In this document: positions 46,835 to 55,480 of the stretch, piece after piece
Layout of the letters: every line of letters begins with the position of its first letter
Position numbering within the stretch: the stretch's first letter is position 1
Assembly (NCBI RefSeq): GCF_015160855.1
Contig: NZ_CP063373.1
Location: forward strand, 8,779,001-8,843,000
Source: Streptomyces ferrugineus
Lineage (GTDB): Bacteria; Actinomycetota; Actinomycetes; Streptomycetales; Streptomycetaceae
DNA length: 64,000 bases
Direction: 5' to 3'
Program-made: the position numbers and the translations under genes
The notes under the pieces: model-generated
Databases searched by the model: none
What the model was told of the DNA's origin: nothing
Seen by the model: the letters and a program-made list of their open reading frames with translations, nothing else

Positions 46835-47272
46835 ATGTCGCTCTACGCCGCGTACGCCGGCAATCTCGACGCGCGGCTGATGACCCGCCGCGCCCCGCAC
46901 TCGCCGCTGCGCGCCACCGGCTGGCTGAACGGATGGCGGCTGACGTTCGGGGGCGAGCAGCTCGGCTGGGACGGCGCGCTGGCGACGCTCGTCGAGGAGC
47001 CGGAGGAGCAGGTCTTCGTCGCCCTCTACGACATCGCGCCCATGGACGAGGACTCCATGGACCGCTGGGAGGGCGTGGGCCTGGGCATCTACCGCCGGCT
47101 CCGCATCCGCGTGCACACGCTGGAGGGCGAGGAGCCGGCGTGGACGTACGTCCTGAACGCCTACGAGGGCGGCCTGCCGGCGGCCCGCTACCTGGGCGAG
47201 ATCGCGGACGCGGCGGAGTCCGCCGGGGCGCCACACGATTACGTGATGGAGCTGCGGAAGCGGCCGTGCTGA
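46835..47272 (+). CDS. Gamma-glutamylcyclotransferase-like (GGCT/AIG2) protein
   Basis: A 145-residue protein beginning SLYAAYAGNLD, the GGCT substrate-binding strand, with LATLVEEPEEQVFVALYDI, acidic DMxx-like segment (MDEDSMDRWEG) and the downstream YVLNAYEGG. The family acts on gamma-glutamyl amines or related bonds. Start ATG 46835 because the domain starts at residue 3. Substrate unknown. Confidence 0.85.
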   Translation: MSLYAAYAGNLDARLMTRRAPHSPLRATGWLNGWRLTFGGEQLGWDGALATLVEEPEEQVFVALYDIAPMDEDSMDRWEGVGLGIYRRLRIRVHTLEGEEPAWTYVLNAYEGGLPAARYLGEIADAAESAGAPHDYVMELRKRPC

Positions 47273-47321
47273 GGGACGGCGACTTCTAGACTTGGGGGAT
47301 CGACGCACAACGGGAGATCGC

Positions 47322-47600
47322 ATGGCCCCCACCACGTATGACGTCTACTACACGGTGCAGGCCGCCGAGGCCCGCGACCGGCTCGACGACAAGCAGCGCA
47401 CCGCGTTCGACAAAGGCATCGCCCTGCTGGCACGCGACCCGTTCCTCTCGGTGTCCCGGCCCATAAGCTCCACCGGCGACGATCGTACGATCCGGCTCAC
47501 GCAGAACGTCCTCGTGGAGTACACGGTCAGCCGGGGCCGTCTGCTGATCTTCATCGTCGAGGTCTTCAACGACAAGGACATCCTCGTCACGGACGAGTGA
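47322..47600 (+). CDS. RelE/ParE-like small protein
   Basis: A 92-residue protein with a beta-alpha-alpha-beta pattern resembling RelE/ParE toxins: [22 protein letters not shown] helix then strands [34 protein letters not shown] precedes ATG 47322. No antitoxin gene is adjacent, so it may be an orphan or a housekeeping homologue. Confidence 0.7.
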   Translation: MAPTTYDVYYTVQAAEARDRLDDKQRTAFDKGIALLARDPFLSVSRPISSTGDDRTIRLTQNVLVEYTVSRGRLLIFIVEVFNDKDILVTDE

Positions 47601-47672
47601 GCAGCCCGTCCGCACGGGGCCGCTTCGTTGGAAACGACAAGACAACGATCGCCATCCCGTGAGCTCCGTCAT

Positions 47673-47684
47673 CTACGCGCGTAG
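47673..47684. promoter_or_regulatory. punA copy of the CTACGCGCGTAG operator
   Basis: Perfect 12-bp palindrome CTACGCGCGTAG, 25 bp before the punA start, in the expected core-promoter region. Identical to the site before deoC. Confidence 0.6.
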
Positions 47685-47709
47685 GCCCAAACCGGCTACC
47701 CTCAGTCGC

Positions 47710-48534
47710 GTGAACGCATCTCTTCTTCCGGACGACATCCAGGGCGACCCCCACGCCGCCGCCGACGCCGCCGCCGCGCGCCTGCGCGAACTCACGGGCG
47801 CCGAGACCCACGACGTCGCCCTCGTGATGGGCTCCGGCTGGGCTCCGGCCGTGGACGCCCTCGGCACCCCCGAGGCCGAGTTCCAGGTCACCGAGCTGCC
47901 CGGGTTCCCCCCGCCGGCGGTGGAAGGGCACGGCGGCAAGATCCGCTCCTACCGGATCGGCAACAGGCGCGCCCTGGTCTTCCTCGGCCGCACCCACTAC
48001 TACGAGGGCCGTGGCGTCGCCGCCGTGGCGCACGGTGTGCGCACCGCCGTGGCGGCGGGCTGCAAGACCGTCGTGCTCACCAACGGCTGCGGCGGTCTGC
48101 GCGAGGGCATGCGCCCCGGCCAGCCGGTCCTGATCAGCGACCACATCAACCTCACGGCGACGTCCCCGATCGTCGGCGCGAACTTCGTCGACCTGACGGA
48201 CCTGTACTCGCCGCGGCTGCGGGCCCTGTGCAAGGAGATCGACGCCACGCTGGAGGAGGGCGTCTACGCCCAGTTCCCCGGCCCGCACTACGAGACGCCG
48301 GCCGAGATCCGCATGGCCCGGGTGATCGGCGCGGACCTGGTGGGCATGTCGACGGTCCTCGAGGCGATCGCCGCGCGCGAGGCCGGCGCGGAGGTGCTGG
48401 GCATCTCCCTGGTCACGAACCTGGCGGCGGGCATGACGGGCGAGCCGCTGAACCACGAGGAGGTTCTGCAGGCGGGGCGCGACAGCGCGACGCGGATGGG
48501 TTCACTGCTGGCACAGGTGCTGGGTCGGCTGTAG
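47710..48534 (+). CDS. punA: Purine nucleoside phosphorylase
   Basis: A 274-residue trimeric-class PNP: phosphate-binding [30 protein letters not shown] and [10 protein letters not shown] are the active-site strands. It phosphorolyses (deoxy)inosine/guanosine to base and (deoxy)ribose 1-phosphate. GTG 47710 chosen; there is no clear Shine-Dalgarno. The palindrome CTACGCGCGTAG is 25 bp upstream. Downstream repeat and pmm gene on the same strand. Confidence 0.93.
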   Translation: MNASLLPDDIQGDPHAAADAAAARLRELTGAETHDVALVMGSGWAPAVDALGTPEAEFQVTELPGFPPPAVEGHGGKIRSYRIGNRRALVFLGRTHYYEGRGVAAVAHGVRTAVAAGCKTVVLTNGCGGLREGMRPGQPVLISDHINLTATSPIVGANFVDLTDLYSPRLRALCKEIDATLEEGVYAQFPGPHYETPAEIRMARVIGADLVGMSTVLEAIAAREAGAEVLGISLVTNLAAGMTGEPLNHEEVLQAGRDSATRMGSLLAQVLGRL

Positions 48535-48544
48535 GCCGTTTCCC

Positions 48545-48691
48545 GCCCCCGCGGCCCCTACCCGTTCCCCTCCCCAGGGAGCTGATCTTTCAGCCCGTCC
48601 GGCGTTCGAGGACAAGGCCCGTTCAGGGCCGAAGCGGGGGTCTGGGGGCGGCAGCCCCCAAGGGACGGGAATGGGTAGGGGCGGCGGGGGC
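48545..48691. repeat. Streptomyces intergenic repeat with 25-bp terminal inverted repeats
   Basis: Outer arms 48545-48569 and 48667-48691 match as inverted repeats in 23 of 25 positions. Inside are GGCCC/GGGCC and GGGGGC/GCCCCC stems and the family core (TTTCAGCCCGTCCGGCGTTC, GTTCAGGGCCGAAGCGGGGG) that I recall from many Streptomyces intergenic regions. It separates punA from the mutase gene and could attenuate readthrough. Confidence 0.65.
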
Positions 48692-48739
48692 GATAACCCT
48701 TCCCCCCTCCCACCAACACGAACGAGAGGCTGACCCGAC

Positions 48740-50371
48740 GTGCACGACGACCTCATCGCCCGGGCCCAGGCATGGCTCGCCGAGGACCCCGACCCGGACA
48801 CCCGCGACGAGCTCGCCAAGCTCATCGACGCCGCGGACGTCGAAGAGCTCGCCGCACGCTTCAGCGGCACCCTCCAGTTCGGCACCGCCGGCCTGCGAGG
48901 CGAACTCGGCGCCGGCCCGATGCGCATGAACCGCACGGTCGTCATCCGCGCCGCGGCCGGCCTCGCCGCCTACCTCAAGAAGCAGGGGCACGACAACGGC
49001 CTGGTCGTCGTCGGCTACGACGCCCGCCACAAGTCGGAGGACTTCGCCCGCGACACCGCCGCCGTCATGACCGGCGCCGGCCTGCGCGCCGCCGTACTCC
49101 CGCGCCCCCTGCCCACCCCGGTCCTGGCGTACGCCATAAGGCACCTCGGCGCGGTGGCCGGCGTAGAGGTCACCGCCAGCCACAACCCGCCCCGCGACAA
49201 CGGCTACAAGGTGTACCTGGGCGACGGCTCCCAGATCGTCCCGCCCGCCGACACCGACATCGCGCGGGAGATCGCCGCGGTCCCGTCCCTCACGGTCGTC
49301 CCCCGCCCCACCGAGGGCTGGGAGACCCTGGACGACAGCGTCCTGGAGGCCTACCTCGCCCGCACGGACGCGGTCCTCGCCCCCGACTCGCCCCGCACCG
49401 CCCGCACGGTCTACACGGCGATGCACGGCGTGGGCAAGGACGTCCTCCTCGCCGCCTTCGCCCGCGCGGGCTTCCCGGCTCCCGCCCTGGTCACCGAGCA
49501 GGCCGACCCCGACCCGGAGTTCCCCACCGTCGCCTTCCCCAACCCGGAAGAGCCCGGCGCGATGGACCTGGCCTTCGCCAAGGCCCGCGAGACCGACCCC
49601 GACCTGGTGATCGCCAACGACCCCGACGCCGACCGCTGCGCCGTGGCCGTCAAGGACGACGGCGCATGGCGGATGCTGCGCGGCGACGAGGTGGGCGCGC
49701 TGCTCGCCGCGCACCTGGTCGACCGCGGAGCACAGGGCACGTTCGCCGAGTCGATCGTCTCCTCCTCCCTCCTCGGCCGGATCGCCGAGAAGGCGAACCT
49801 GCCGTACGAGGAGACCCTCACCGGCTTCAAGTGGATCGCCCGCGTCGAGGGCCTGCGCTACGGCTACGAGGAGGCCCTCGGCTACTGCGTCGACCCCGAG
49901 GGCGTGCGCGACAAGGACGGCATCACGGCGGCGCTGCTGATCACGGAACTGGCCTCCGTCCTCAAGGCCGAGGGCCGCACGCTCCTCGACCTCCTCGACG
50001 ACCTCGCCGTGGAGCACGGCCTGCACGCCACGGACCAGCTCTCGGTCCGCGTCCAGGACCTGTCGGTCATCGCCGACGCCATGCGCCGGCTGCGCGAGCA
50101 GCCGCCGACCGAGCTCGCCGGCCTGGCCATCACCCGCGCCGAGGACCTCACCCGGGGCACGGCCACCCTCCCGCCCACGGACGGCCTGCGCTACACCCTG
50201 GACGGCGCCCGTGTGATCGTCCGCCCCAGCGGCACGGAGCCCAAGCTGAAGTGCTACCTGGAGGTCGTCGTCCCGGTCGCGACGCACGCCGCCCTGCCGG
50301 CCGCCCGCGCCCAGGCCGCCGACCTGCTGGCGACGATCAAGCGGGACCTGTCGACGGCGGCGGGCATCTGA
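48740..50371 (+). CDS. Phosphohexo/pentomutase (alpha-D-phosphohexomutase family)
   Basis: A 543-residue PMM/PGM-superfamily mutase. Phospho-serine in TASHNP (Ser147), metal loop NDPDADRCAV, sugar loop GEE-like region and phosphate loop VRPSGTEPKLKCYL. By neighbourhood (punA, deoC) it may act as a phosphopentomutase linking (deoxy)ribose 1-P to 5-P; such bacterial enzymes of this family are often annotated phosphomannomutase. GTG 48740. Separated from punA by the repeat. Confidence 0.88.
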   Translation: MHDDLIARAQAWLAEDPDPDTRDELAKLIDAADVEELAARFSGTLQFGTAGLRGELGAGPMRMNRTVVIRAAAGLAAYLKKQGHDNGLVVVGYDARHKSEDFARDTAAVMTGAGLRAAVLPRPLPTPVLAYAIRHLGAVAGVEVTASHNPPRDNGYKVYLGDGSQIVPPADTDIAREIAAVPSLTVVPRPTEGWETLDDSVLEAYLARTDAVLAPDSPRTARTVYTAMHGVGKDVLLAAFARAGFPAPALVTEQADPDPEFPTVAFPNPEEPGAMDLAFAKARETDPDLVIANDPDADRCAVAVKDDGAWRMLRGDEVGALLAAHLVDRGAQGTFAESIVSSSLLGRIAEKANLPYEETLTGFKWIARVEGLRYGYEEALGYCVDPEGVRDKDGITAALLITELASVLKAEGRTLLDLLDDLAVEHGLHATDQLSVRVQDLSVIADAMRRLREQPPTELAGLAITRAEDLTRGTATLPPTDGLRYTLDGARVIVRPSGTEPKLKCYLEVVVPVATHAALPAARAQAADLLATIKRDLSTAAGI

Positions 50372-50400
50372 GCCGTACGACGACTCCTTGGTCGTTCGGA

Positions 50401-50430
50401 AAGGGGTGCCCCCGTCCGGGGGCACCCCTT
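50401..50430. terminator. Hairpin between the mutase and the convergent PH-domain gene
   Basis: Stem AAGGGGTGCCCCC/GGGGGCACCCCTT (50401-50413, 50418-50430), tetraloop GTCC, 13 bp perfect; lies between stops at 50371 and 50467. Confidence 0.8.
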
Positions 50431-50466
50431 CCGGCGTTTCGGCGCGGCGCTCGACGTGCGGGCCGC

Positions 50467-51141
50467 TCAGCCCATCGCCAGCAGGATCGCCAGCAGCACG
50501 GCGCCCGCGACGATCGGCCCCGCCACCTCGTAGGCCCAGCGCACGGTCACCTCGCCCTGCGCGGACTCCGCCTGTTCCCGGTGCTCCAGCAGTTCCCGCA
50601 GATCGTCCATGACCTTGTCGGTCTCGGCCCGCACCGGCCCGTCCGCGTCGACGTCCCCGCGCGGGGCGCCGAACCCGAGCCCGCCGAACGCCGGCCCGCC
50701 GACCCCGCGACGCTCACCTCCCGCGGCGGCCCGGGCCGTGCGCCGCGCGGCCTTCTTGCGGGCCCGCAGCGAGACCGGGACGGCCCAGAGCTGGAACTTG
50801 GTGCCGGACTTGGTGAGGACCTCGTTGGAGTAGCTGGACCGCAGTGCGGCGATCTGCCCCCAGGGCAGCACGATCACGCGGAGCGGGTTGCGGATGCGGA
50901 GCCGCTCTTCGTTGGCGTACACCGCCGGGCGCACGGTGAAGGCGGACACCAGCGGCACGATGAGGATCATCGCCGCGAGGGCGAGCCACTGGGTGCGGCC
51001 CTCGCCGCGTACGAGTGCGTCGATGCCCAGCCAGAGCACGATGCCGAGCAGTGCGACGCCGCCGACGATGCCCATGGGTGAGCGGTAGACCCGGTCCTTC
51101 GTCGCGGGGTCGGGGGTCGGGGGCTGATGCGGCGTCGTCAT
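50467..51141 (-). CDS. PH-domain membrane protein
   Basis: A 224-residue protein with two N-terminal helices (VGGVALLGIVLWLGIDAL and WLALAAMILIVPLVSAF), a bacterial PH-like domain (EERLRIRNPLRVIVLPWGQIAALR), a Gly/Arg linker and a C-terminal helix. Actinobacterial PH family. ATG 51141 chosen. No function known. Confidence 0.82.
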   Translation of the reverse strand: MTTPHQPPTPDPATKDRVYRSPMGIVGGVALLGIVLWLGIDALVRGEGRTQWLALAAMILIVPLVSAFTVRPAVYANEERLRIRNPLRVIVLPWGQIAALRSSYSNEVLTKSGTKFQLWAVPVSLRARKKAARRTARAAAGGERRGVGGPAFGGLGFGAPRGDVDADGPVRAETDKVMDDLRELLEHREQAESAQGEVTVRWAYEVAGPIVAGAVLLAILLAMG

Positions 51142-51227
51142 GAGCCCGATTCTGCCGTATGCCTGCGGCGCTTGGCCGGGCGCCTGATCGCCGTGGGGCA
51201 CTTGTTCGTGGGCGAGCGCGGGCCGTC

Positions 51228-51262
51228 TGTGGCTGGTCGCGCAGTTCCCCGCGCCCTGGCGG
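51228..51262. repeat. Streptomyces intergenic repeat copy before deoC
   Basis: TGGCTGGTCGCGCAGTTCCC then CGCGCCCTGGCGGC; the reverse complement resembles the copy at 44059. Lies 52 bp upstream of the deoC palindrome, between divergent PH and deoC genes. Confidence 0.6.
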
Positions 51263-51313
51263 CATACGGCCACCCGGCGTTTCACAGATCCGTCGCTCCG
51301 GGGTGTACAGCCG

Positions 51314-51325
51314 CTACGCGCGTAG
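51314..51325. promoter_or_regulatory. deoC copy of the CTACGCGCGTAG operator
   Basis: Identical to the punA site and followed by ATATG, which could be part of a -10 element (TAGATAT at 51323). It ends 19 bp before ATG 51345, so binding would block transcription start or the -10 region. Confidence 0.6.
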
Positions 51326-51344
51326 ATATGCTCGTCTGGTGACC

Positions 51345-52304
51345 ATGCCCACCAATGCATCTGCCGCAGCTCACGCACTCCCGGACGTCACCGCGTCCGA
51401 CAGCACGCTGCGCCGTTTCCTCCACGGGCTGCCCGGCGTCGACGCGGTCGGTCTGGAGGCGCGCGCCGCGTCCCTCGGCACCCGTTCCATCAAGACGACC
51501 GCCAAGGCGTACGCCATCGACCTCGCCATCTCGATGGTCGACCTGACGACGCTGGAAGGCGCGGACACCCCGGGCAAGGTCCGGGCGCTCGGCGCCAAGG
51601 CGGTCCACCCCGACCCCACCGACCGTACGACTCCGGCGACCGCGGCCGTCTGTGTCTACCCCGACATGGTGGCCACCGCCAAGGAGGCCGTCGCCGGGTC
51701 GACCGTGAAGGTCGCCTCGGTCGCCACCGCCTTCCCCGCGGGCCGCGCGCCCCTGGGGGTGAAGCTGGCGGACGTCCGCGAGGCCGTCGCCGCCGGTGCC
51801 GACGAGATCGACATGGTCATCGACCGGGGCGCGTTCCTGGCCGGGAACTACATGAAGGTGTACGACGAGATCGTCGCCGTGAAGGAGGCCTGCGGGGCGG
51901 CCCGCCTCAAGGTCATCTTCGAGACCGGCGAGCTGTCGACGTACGACAACATCCGGCGGGCGAGCTGGCTCGGCATGCTGGGCGGCGCCGACTTCATCAA
52001 GACGTCCACCGGCAAGGTCGCCGTGAACGCCACCCCGGCGAACACCCTTCTTATGCTGGAAGCGGTGCGGGACTTCCGTACCCAGACCGGCATCCAGGTC
52101 GGTGTGAAGCCGGCCGGCGGGATCCGTACCTCCAAGGACGCGATCAAGTTCCTCGTTCTGGTCAACGAGACTGCCGGCGAGGACTGGCTCGACAACCACT
52201 GGTTCCGCTTCGGCGCCTCCTCGCTCCTGAACGATCTGCTGATGCAGCGTCAGAAGCTGGCCACCGGCCGCTACTCCGGCCCCGACTACGTGACGGTGGA
52301 CTGA
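51345..52304 (+). CDS. deoC: Deoxyribose-phosphate aldolase
   Basis: A 319-residue DERA: Schiff-base Lys in FIKTSTGK, proton relay Lys in GVKPAGGIRT and an N-terminal extension of about 60 residues common in actinobacteria (STLRRFLHGLPGVDAVGLEARA). It splits deoxyribose 5-phosphate to acetaldehyde and glyceraldehyde 3-phosphate. ATG 51345 or GTG 51339; neither has a strong Shine-Dalgarno, so a short or leaderless mRNA is possible. Followed after 5 bp by an aldehyde dehydrogenase that may consume the acetaldehyde. Confidence 0.92.
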   Translation: MPTNASAAAHALPDVTASDSTLRRFLHGLPGVDAVGLEARAASLGTRSIKTTAKAYAIDLAISMVDLTTLEGADTPGKVRALGAKAVHPDPTDRTTPATAAVCVYPDMVATAKEAVAGSTVKVASVATAFPAGRAPLGVKLADVREAVAAGADEIDMVIDRGAFLAGNYMKVYDEIVAVKEACGAARLKVIFETGELSTYDNIRRASWLGMLGGADFIKTSTGKVAVNATPANTLLMLEAVRDFRTQTGIQVGVKPAGGIRTSKDAIKFLVLVNETAGEDWLDNHWFRFGASSLLNDLLMQRQKLATGRYSGPDYVTVD

Positions 52305-52309
52305 TCACG

Positions 52310-53743
52310 ATGACAGCCTTTGAATACGCCCCCGCTCCCGAGTCCCGGTCGATCGTCGACATCGCCCCGTCCTACGGCCTGTTCGTCGACGGCGAGTTCA
52401 CCGAGGCCGCCGACGGCAAGGTCTTCAAGACGGTCAGCCCCAGCACGGAAGAGGTCCTCTCCGAGGTCGCCCAGGCCGGCGAGGCCGACGTGGACCGCGC
52501 GGTGAAGGCCGCCCGCAAGGCCTTCGAGAAGTGGTCGGCACTGCCCGGCTCCGAGCGCGCGAAGTACCTGTTCCGCATCGCCCGGATCATCCAGGAGCGG
52601 GCCCGTGAGCTCGCGGTCCTGGAGACCCTGGACAACGGCAAGCCGATCAAGGAGACCCGCGACGCCGACCTGCCCCTGGTCGCCGCGCACTTCTTCTACT
52701 ACGCGGGCTGGGCCGACAAGCTCGACCACGCCGGTTTCGGGCCGGACCCGAGGCCGCTGGGCGTCGCGGGCCAGGTCATCCCCTGGAACTTCCCGCTGCT
52801 GATGCTGGCGTGGAAGATCGCGCCCGCGCTCGCCACCGGCAACACCGTCGTCCTGAAGCCCGCCGAGACGACCCCGCTCTCCGCGCTCTTCTTCGCGGAC
52901 ATCTGCCGCCAGGCCGGCCTGCCCAAGGGCGTCGTCAACATCCTTCCCGGCTACGGCGACGCGGGCGCCGCGGTCGTCGCGCACCCGGACGTGAACAAGG
53001 TCGCCTTCACCGGCTCCACGGCCGTCGGCAAGGAGATCGCGCGCACCGTCGCCGGCACCCGCAAGAAGCTCACCCTGGAGCTCGGCGGCAAGGGAGCCAA
53101 CATCGTCTTCGACGACGCCCCGATCGACCAGGCCGTCGAGGGCATCGTGAACGGCATCTTCTTCAACCAGGGCCAGGTCTGCTGCGCGGGCAGCCGCCTC
53201 CTCGTCCAGGAGTCGATCCAGGAAGAGCTGCTGGAGTCCCTCAAGCGCAGGCTCTCCACCCTCCGCCTCGGCGACCCGCTGGACAAGAACACCGACATCG
53301 GCGCGATCAACTCCGAGGAGCAGCTCTCCCGCATCACCTCGCTCGTCGAGCAGGGCGAGGCGGAGGGCGCCGAGCGCTGGTCGCCGGCCTGCGAGATCCC
53401 GACCGCCGGCTACTGGTTCGCCCCGACGCTCTTCACCAACGTCACCCAGGCGCACCGGATCGCCCGCGACGAGATCTTCGGCCCGGTGCTGTCGGTGCTG
53501 ACCTTCCGTACGCCGGACGAGGCCGTCGCCAAGGCGAACAACACGCCGTACGGCCTGTCGGCGGGCATCTGGACGGAGAAGGGCTCGCGGATCCTGGCCG
53601 TCGCCAACAAGCTGCGGGCCGGCGTCGTCTGGTCCAACACGTTCAACAAGTTCGACCCGACCTCGCCGTTCGGCGGTTACAAGGAGTCGGGCTTCGGCCG
53701 CGAGGGCGGCCGCCACGGCCTGGAGGCGTACCTCGATGTCTGA
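52310..53743 (+). CDS. Aldehyde dehydrogenase (full length)
   Basis: A 477-residue NAD-dependent ALDH: Rossmann GSTAVGKEI, catalytic Glu in LELGGKGAN and catalytic Cys in FFNQGQVCCAGSR; C-terminal EIFGPVLSV and KESGFGREG. Five bases after the deoC stop, so it is in the deoC operon; likely oxidises acetaldehyde released by DERA. ATG 52310. Confidence 0.93.
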   Translation: MTAFEYAPAPESRSIVDIAPSYGLFVDGEFTEAADGKVFKTVSPSTEEVLSEVAQAGEADVDRAVKAARKAFEKWSALPGSERAKYLFRIARIIQERARELAVLETLDNGKPIKETRDADLPLVAAHFFYYAGWADKLDHAGFGPDPRPLGVAGQVIPWNFPLLMLAWKIAPALATGNTVVLKPAETTPLSALFFADICRQAGLPKGVVNILPGYGDAGAAVVAHPDVNKVAFTGSTAVGKEIARTVAGTRKKLTLELGGKGANIVFDDAPIDQAVEGIVNGIFFNQGQVCCAGSRLLVQESIQEELLESLKRRLSTLRLGDPLDKNTDIGAINSEEQLSRITSLVEQGEAEGAERWSPACEIPTAGYWFAPTLFTNVTQAHRIARDEIFGPVLSVLTFRTPDEAVAKANNTPYGLSAGIWTEKGSRILAVANKLRAGVVWSNTFNKFDPTSPFGGYKESGFGREGGRHGLEAYLDV

Positions 53744-54629
53744 TGCGACCCGACTCTCCGTCTTCAAGACCTACAAGCTGTACGTGGGCGGGAAGTTCCC
53801 GCGTTCCGAAAGCGGCCGGGTGTACGAGGTGACCGACTCAAAGGGCAAGTGGCTGGCCAACGTGCCCCTCTCCTCCCGCAAGGACGCCCGTGACGCGGTG
53901 GTGGCCGCGCGCAAGGCGTTCGGCGCGTGGTCCGGCGCGACGGCGTACAACCGCGGTCAGATCCTCTACCGCATCGCCGAGATGCTTCAGGGCCGCCGCG
54001 AGCAGTACGTCCGCGAGGTCGCCGACGCCGAGGGCCTGTCGAAGTCGAAGGCCGCGGCGCAGGTGGACGCGGCGATCGACCGCTGGGTCTGGTACGCGGG
54101 CTGGACGGACAAGATCGCCCAGGTCGTGGGCGGCGGCAACCCGGTGGCGGGCCCGTACTTCAACCTCTCGTCCCCCGAACCGACGGGCGTGGTGGCCGTC
54201 CTGGCCCCGCGGGAGTCGTCGTTCCTGGGCCTGGTGTCGGTGGTGGCCCCCGTGATCGCGACCGGCAACACGGCGATCGTGGTGGCCTCCGAGAAGTCCC
54301 CGCTCCCGGCGCTGTCGCTGGGCGAGGTGCTCGCCACCTCCGACCTGCCCGGCGGTGTGGTCAACGTCCTCTCCGGCCGTACGGCGGAGATCGCGACGCC
54401 GCTGGCCGCGCACCAGGACGTCAACGCGATCGACCTCGCGGGCGCCGACGACGTACTGGCGAAGGAGCTGGAGATCGCCGCGGCGGACAACCTCAAGCGC
54501 GTCCTGCGTCCACAGCCTGTGGACGACTGGGCCGCCACCCCCGGCACCGACCGTATGACGGCGTTCCTGGAGACGAAGACGGTCTGGCACCCGACGGGGT
54601 CGCTGGGCGCGTCGGGCTCCTCGTACTAG
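53736..54629 (+). CDS. Truncated aldehyde dehydrogenase homologue (non-catalytic partner?)
   Basis: A 297-residue protein aligned to the N-terminal two-thirds of ALDH: LYVGGKFPRSESGRVYEV to LSLGEVLATSDLPGGVVNVLSGR. Where the catalytic Glu should be there is LEIAAADNLKRVL, and the protein then diverges and ends before the catalytic Cys domain. Its ATG lies within the previous gene (8-bp overlap), so the two are translated together. As far as I recall, a short homologue next to a full-length ALDH after deoC is also present in other Streptomyces; a regulatory or structural subunit is likely. Confidence 0.88.
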   Translation: MSDATRLSVFKTYKLYVGGKFPRSESGRVYEVTDSKGKWLANVPLSSRKDARDAVVAARKAFGAWSGATAYNRGQILYRIAEMLQGRREQYVREVADAEGLSKSKAAAQVDAAIDRWVWYAGWTDKIAQVVGGGNPVAGPYFNLSSPEPTGVVAVLAPRESSFLGLVSVVAPVIATGNTAIVVASEKSPLPALSLGEVLATSDLPGGVVNVLSGRTAEIATPLAAHQDVNAIDLAGADDVLAKELEIAAADNLKRVLRPQPVDDWAATPGTDRMTAFLETKTVWHPTGSLGASGSSY

Positions 54630-54644
54630 CCCACCCCCGGTACC

Positions 54645-54684
54645 GAAGCCCCGGCCCTCCTCCGTCCGGGAGGGCCGGGGCTTC
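54645..54684. terminator. Terminator between the deoC operon and the TetR gene
   Basis: Perfect 16-bp stem GAAGCCCCGGCCCTCC/GGAGGGCCGGGGCTTC (54645-54660, 54669-54684) between convergent stops; the strongest hairpin in the window. Confidence 0.88.
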
Positions 54685-54707
54685 GCCGTGCGCGCGGTCG
54701 TTCCGGG

Positions 54708-55454
54708 TCAGATCCCGAGACGCTGCCCGATGCCGTCGAGCACGCAGTCGAGACCGAAGGTGAACTCCCAGGCCCGGTCGTCCTTGCGGGTCGCGGTGCC
54801 GGCGTACCGCTCGAAGACCGGGTAGCGGCCGGTGCTCATCAGGTAGCGCATCTGCGGGGCGAGCGCCTGGCGTGTCTCGTCGCCGCCGGTCCAGCCGTTG
54901 CGTTCCTGGTAGTCCCGTAGGGCGATCTCGGTCTGGGCCGAGCCGTGCACGAAGGAGGTGACGGCCCGCAGGGCGGCCATCACCGAGTCGGCATCCAGAT
55001 CGTGGGCGTCGAGCGCGGACAGCCCCCGCTCGGCCACGGCCAGCCGGGACGGGGTGAGCAGGACGACCGTGGTGGGCATGGCCGCCATCCACGGGTGGGC
55101 GAGCATCAGCTCCCGCGTCTGCAGGGCGTAGGAGCGCAGTACCTCCCGCCAGTCCTCGGGGTCCTCCGGTACGGCCAGGTCCCGGGAGACCCGGTCGATC
55201 ATGAGCGCCCAGAGGTCGTCCTTGCCGGAGACGTGCCGGTAGGCGGCCATGGGGGTGACGCCGAGCTTCGTGGCGAGGCGGCGCATGGTGACGGCGGCGC
55301 CGCCCTCCTCGTCGGCGAGCTCGACCGCGGCGGCGGCGATCCGCTCCAGGGTCAGGGAGGCGCGCGGGACGGGGGCGGGCCGGTCCATGCGCTCCCAGAG
55401 CGAGGGCGCCTCCGCCTCGCTCTCCTCGCCCTCCCCCTGCTTCGCGACCGCCAT
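54708..55454 (-). CDS. TetR-family regulator with TetR/AcrR C-terminal domain
   Basis: A 248-residue repressor: HTH AVTMRRLATKLGVTPMAAYRHVSGKDDLW and a long helical ligand domain (TetR_C type) ending CVLDGIGQRLGI. ATG 55454 with GGGAGGAGC upstream. Divergent from the FMN reductase and MFS exporter across 120 bp containing nested palindromes (55481-55550), so it probably represses both directions. Confidence 0.9.
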   Translation of the reverse strand: MAVAKQGEGEESEAEAPSLWERMDRPAPVPRASLTLERIAAAAVELADEEGGAAVTMRRLATKLGVTPMAAYRHVSGKDDLWALMIDRVSRDLAVPEDPEDWREVLRSYALQTRELMLAHPWMAAMPTTVVLLTPSRLAVAERGLSALDAHDLDADSVMAALRAVTSFVHGSAQTEIALRDYQERNGWTGGDETRQALAPQMRYLMSTGRYPVFERYAGTATRKDDRAWEFTFGLDCVLDGIGQRLGI

Positions 55455-55480
55455 TGGCCCGCTCCTCCCGGTCGATGTCG

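Noticed and set aside
47322..47600. Complete toxin-antitoxin pair
   Set aside because: No antitoxin-like ORF within 200 bp on either side; listed only as an orphan RelE-like gene.
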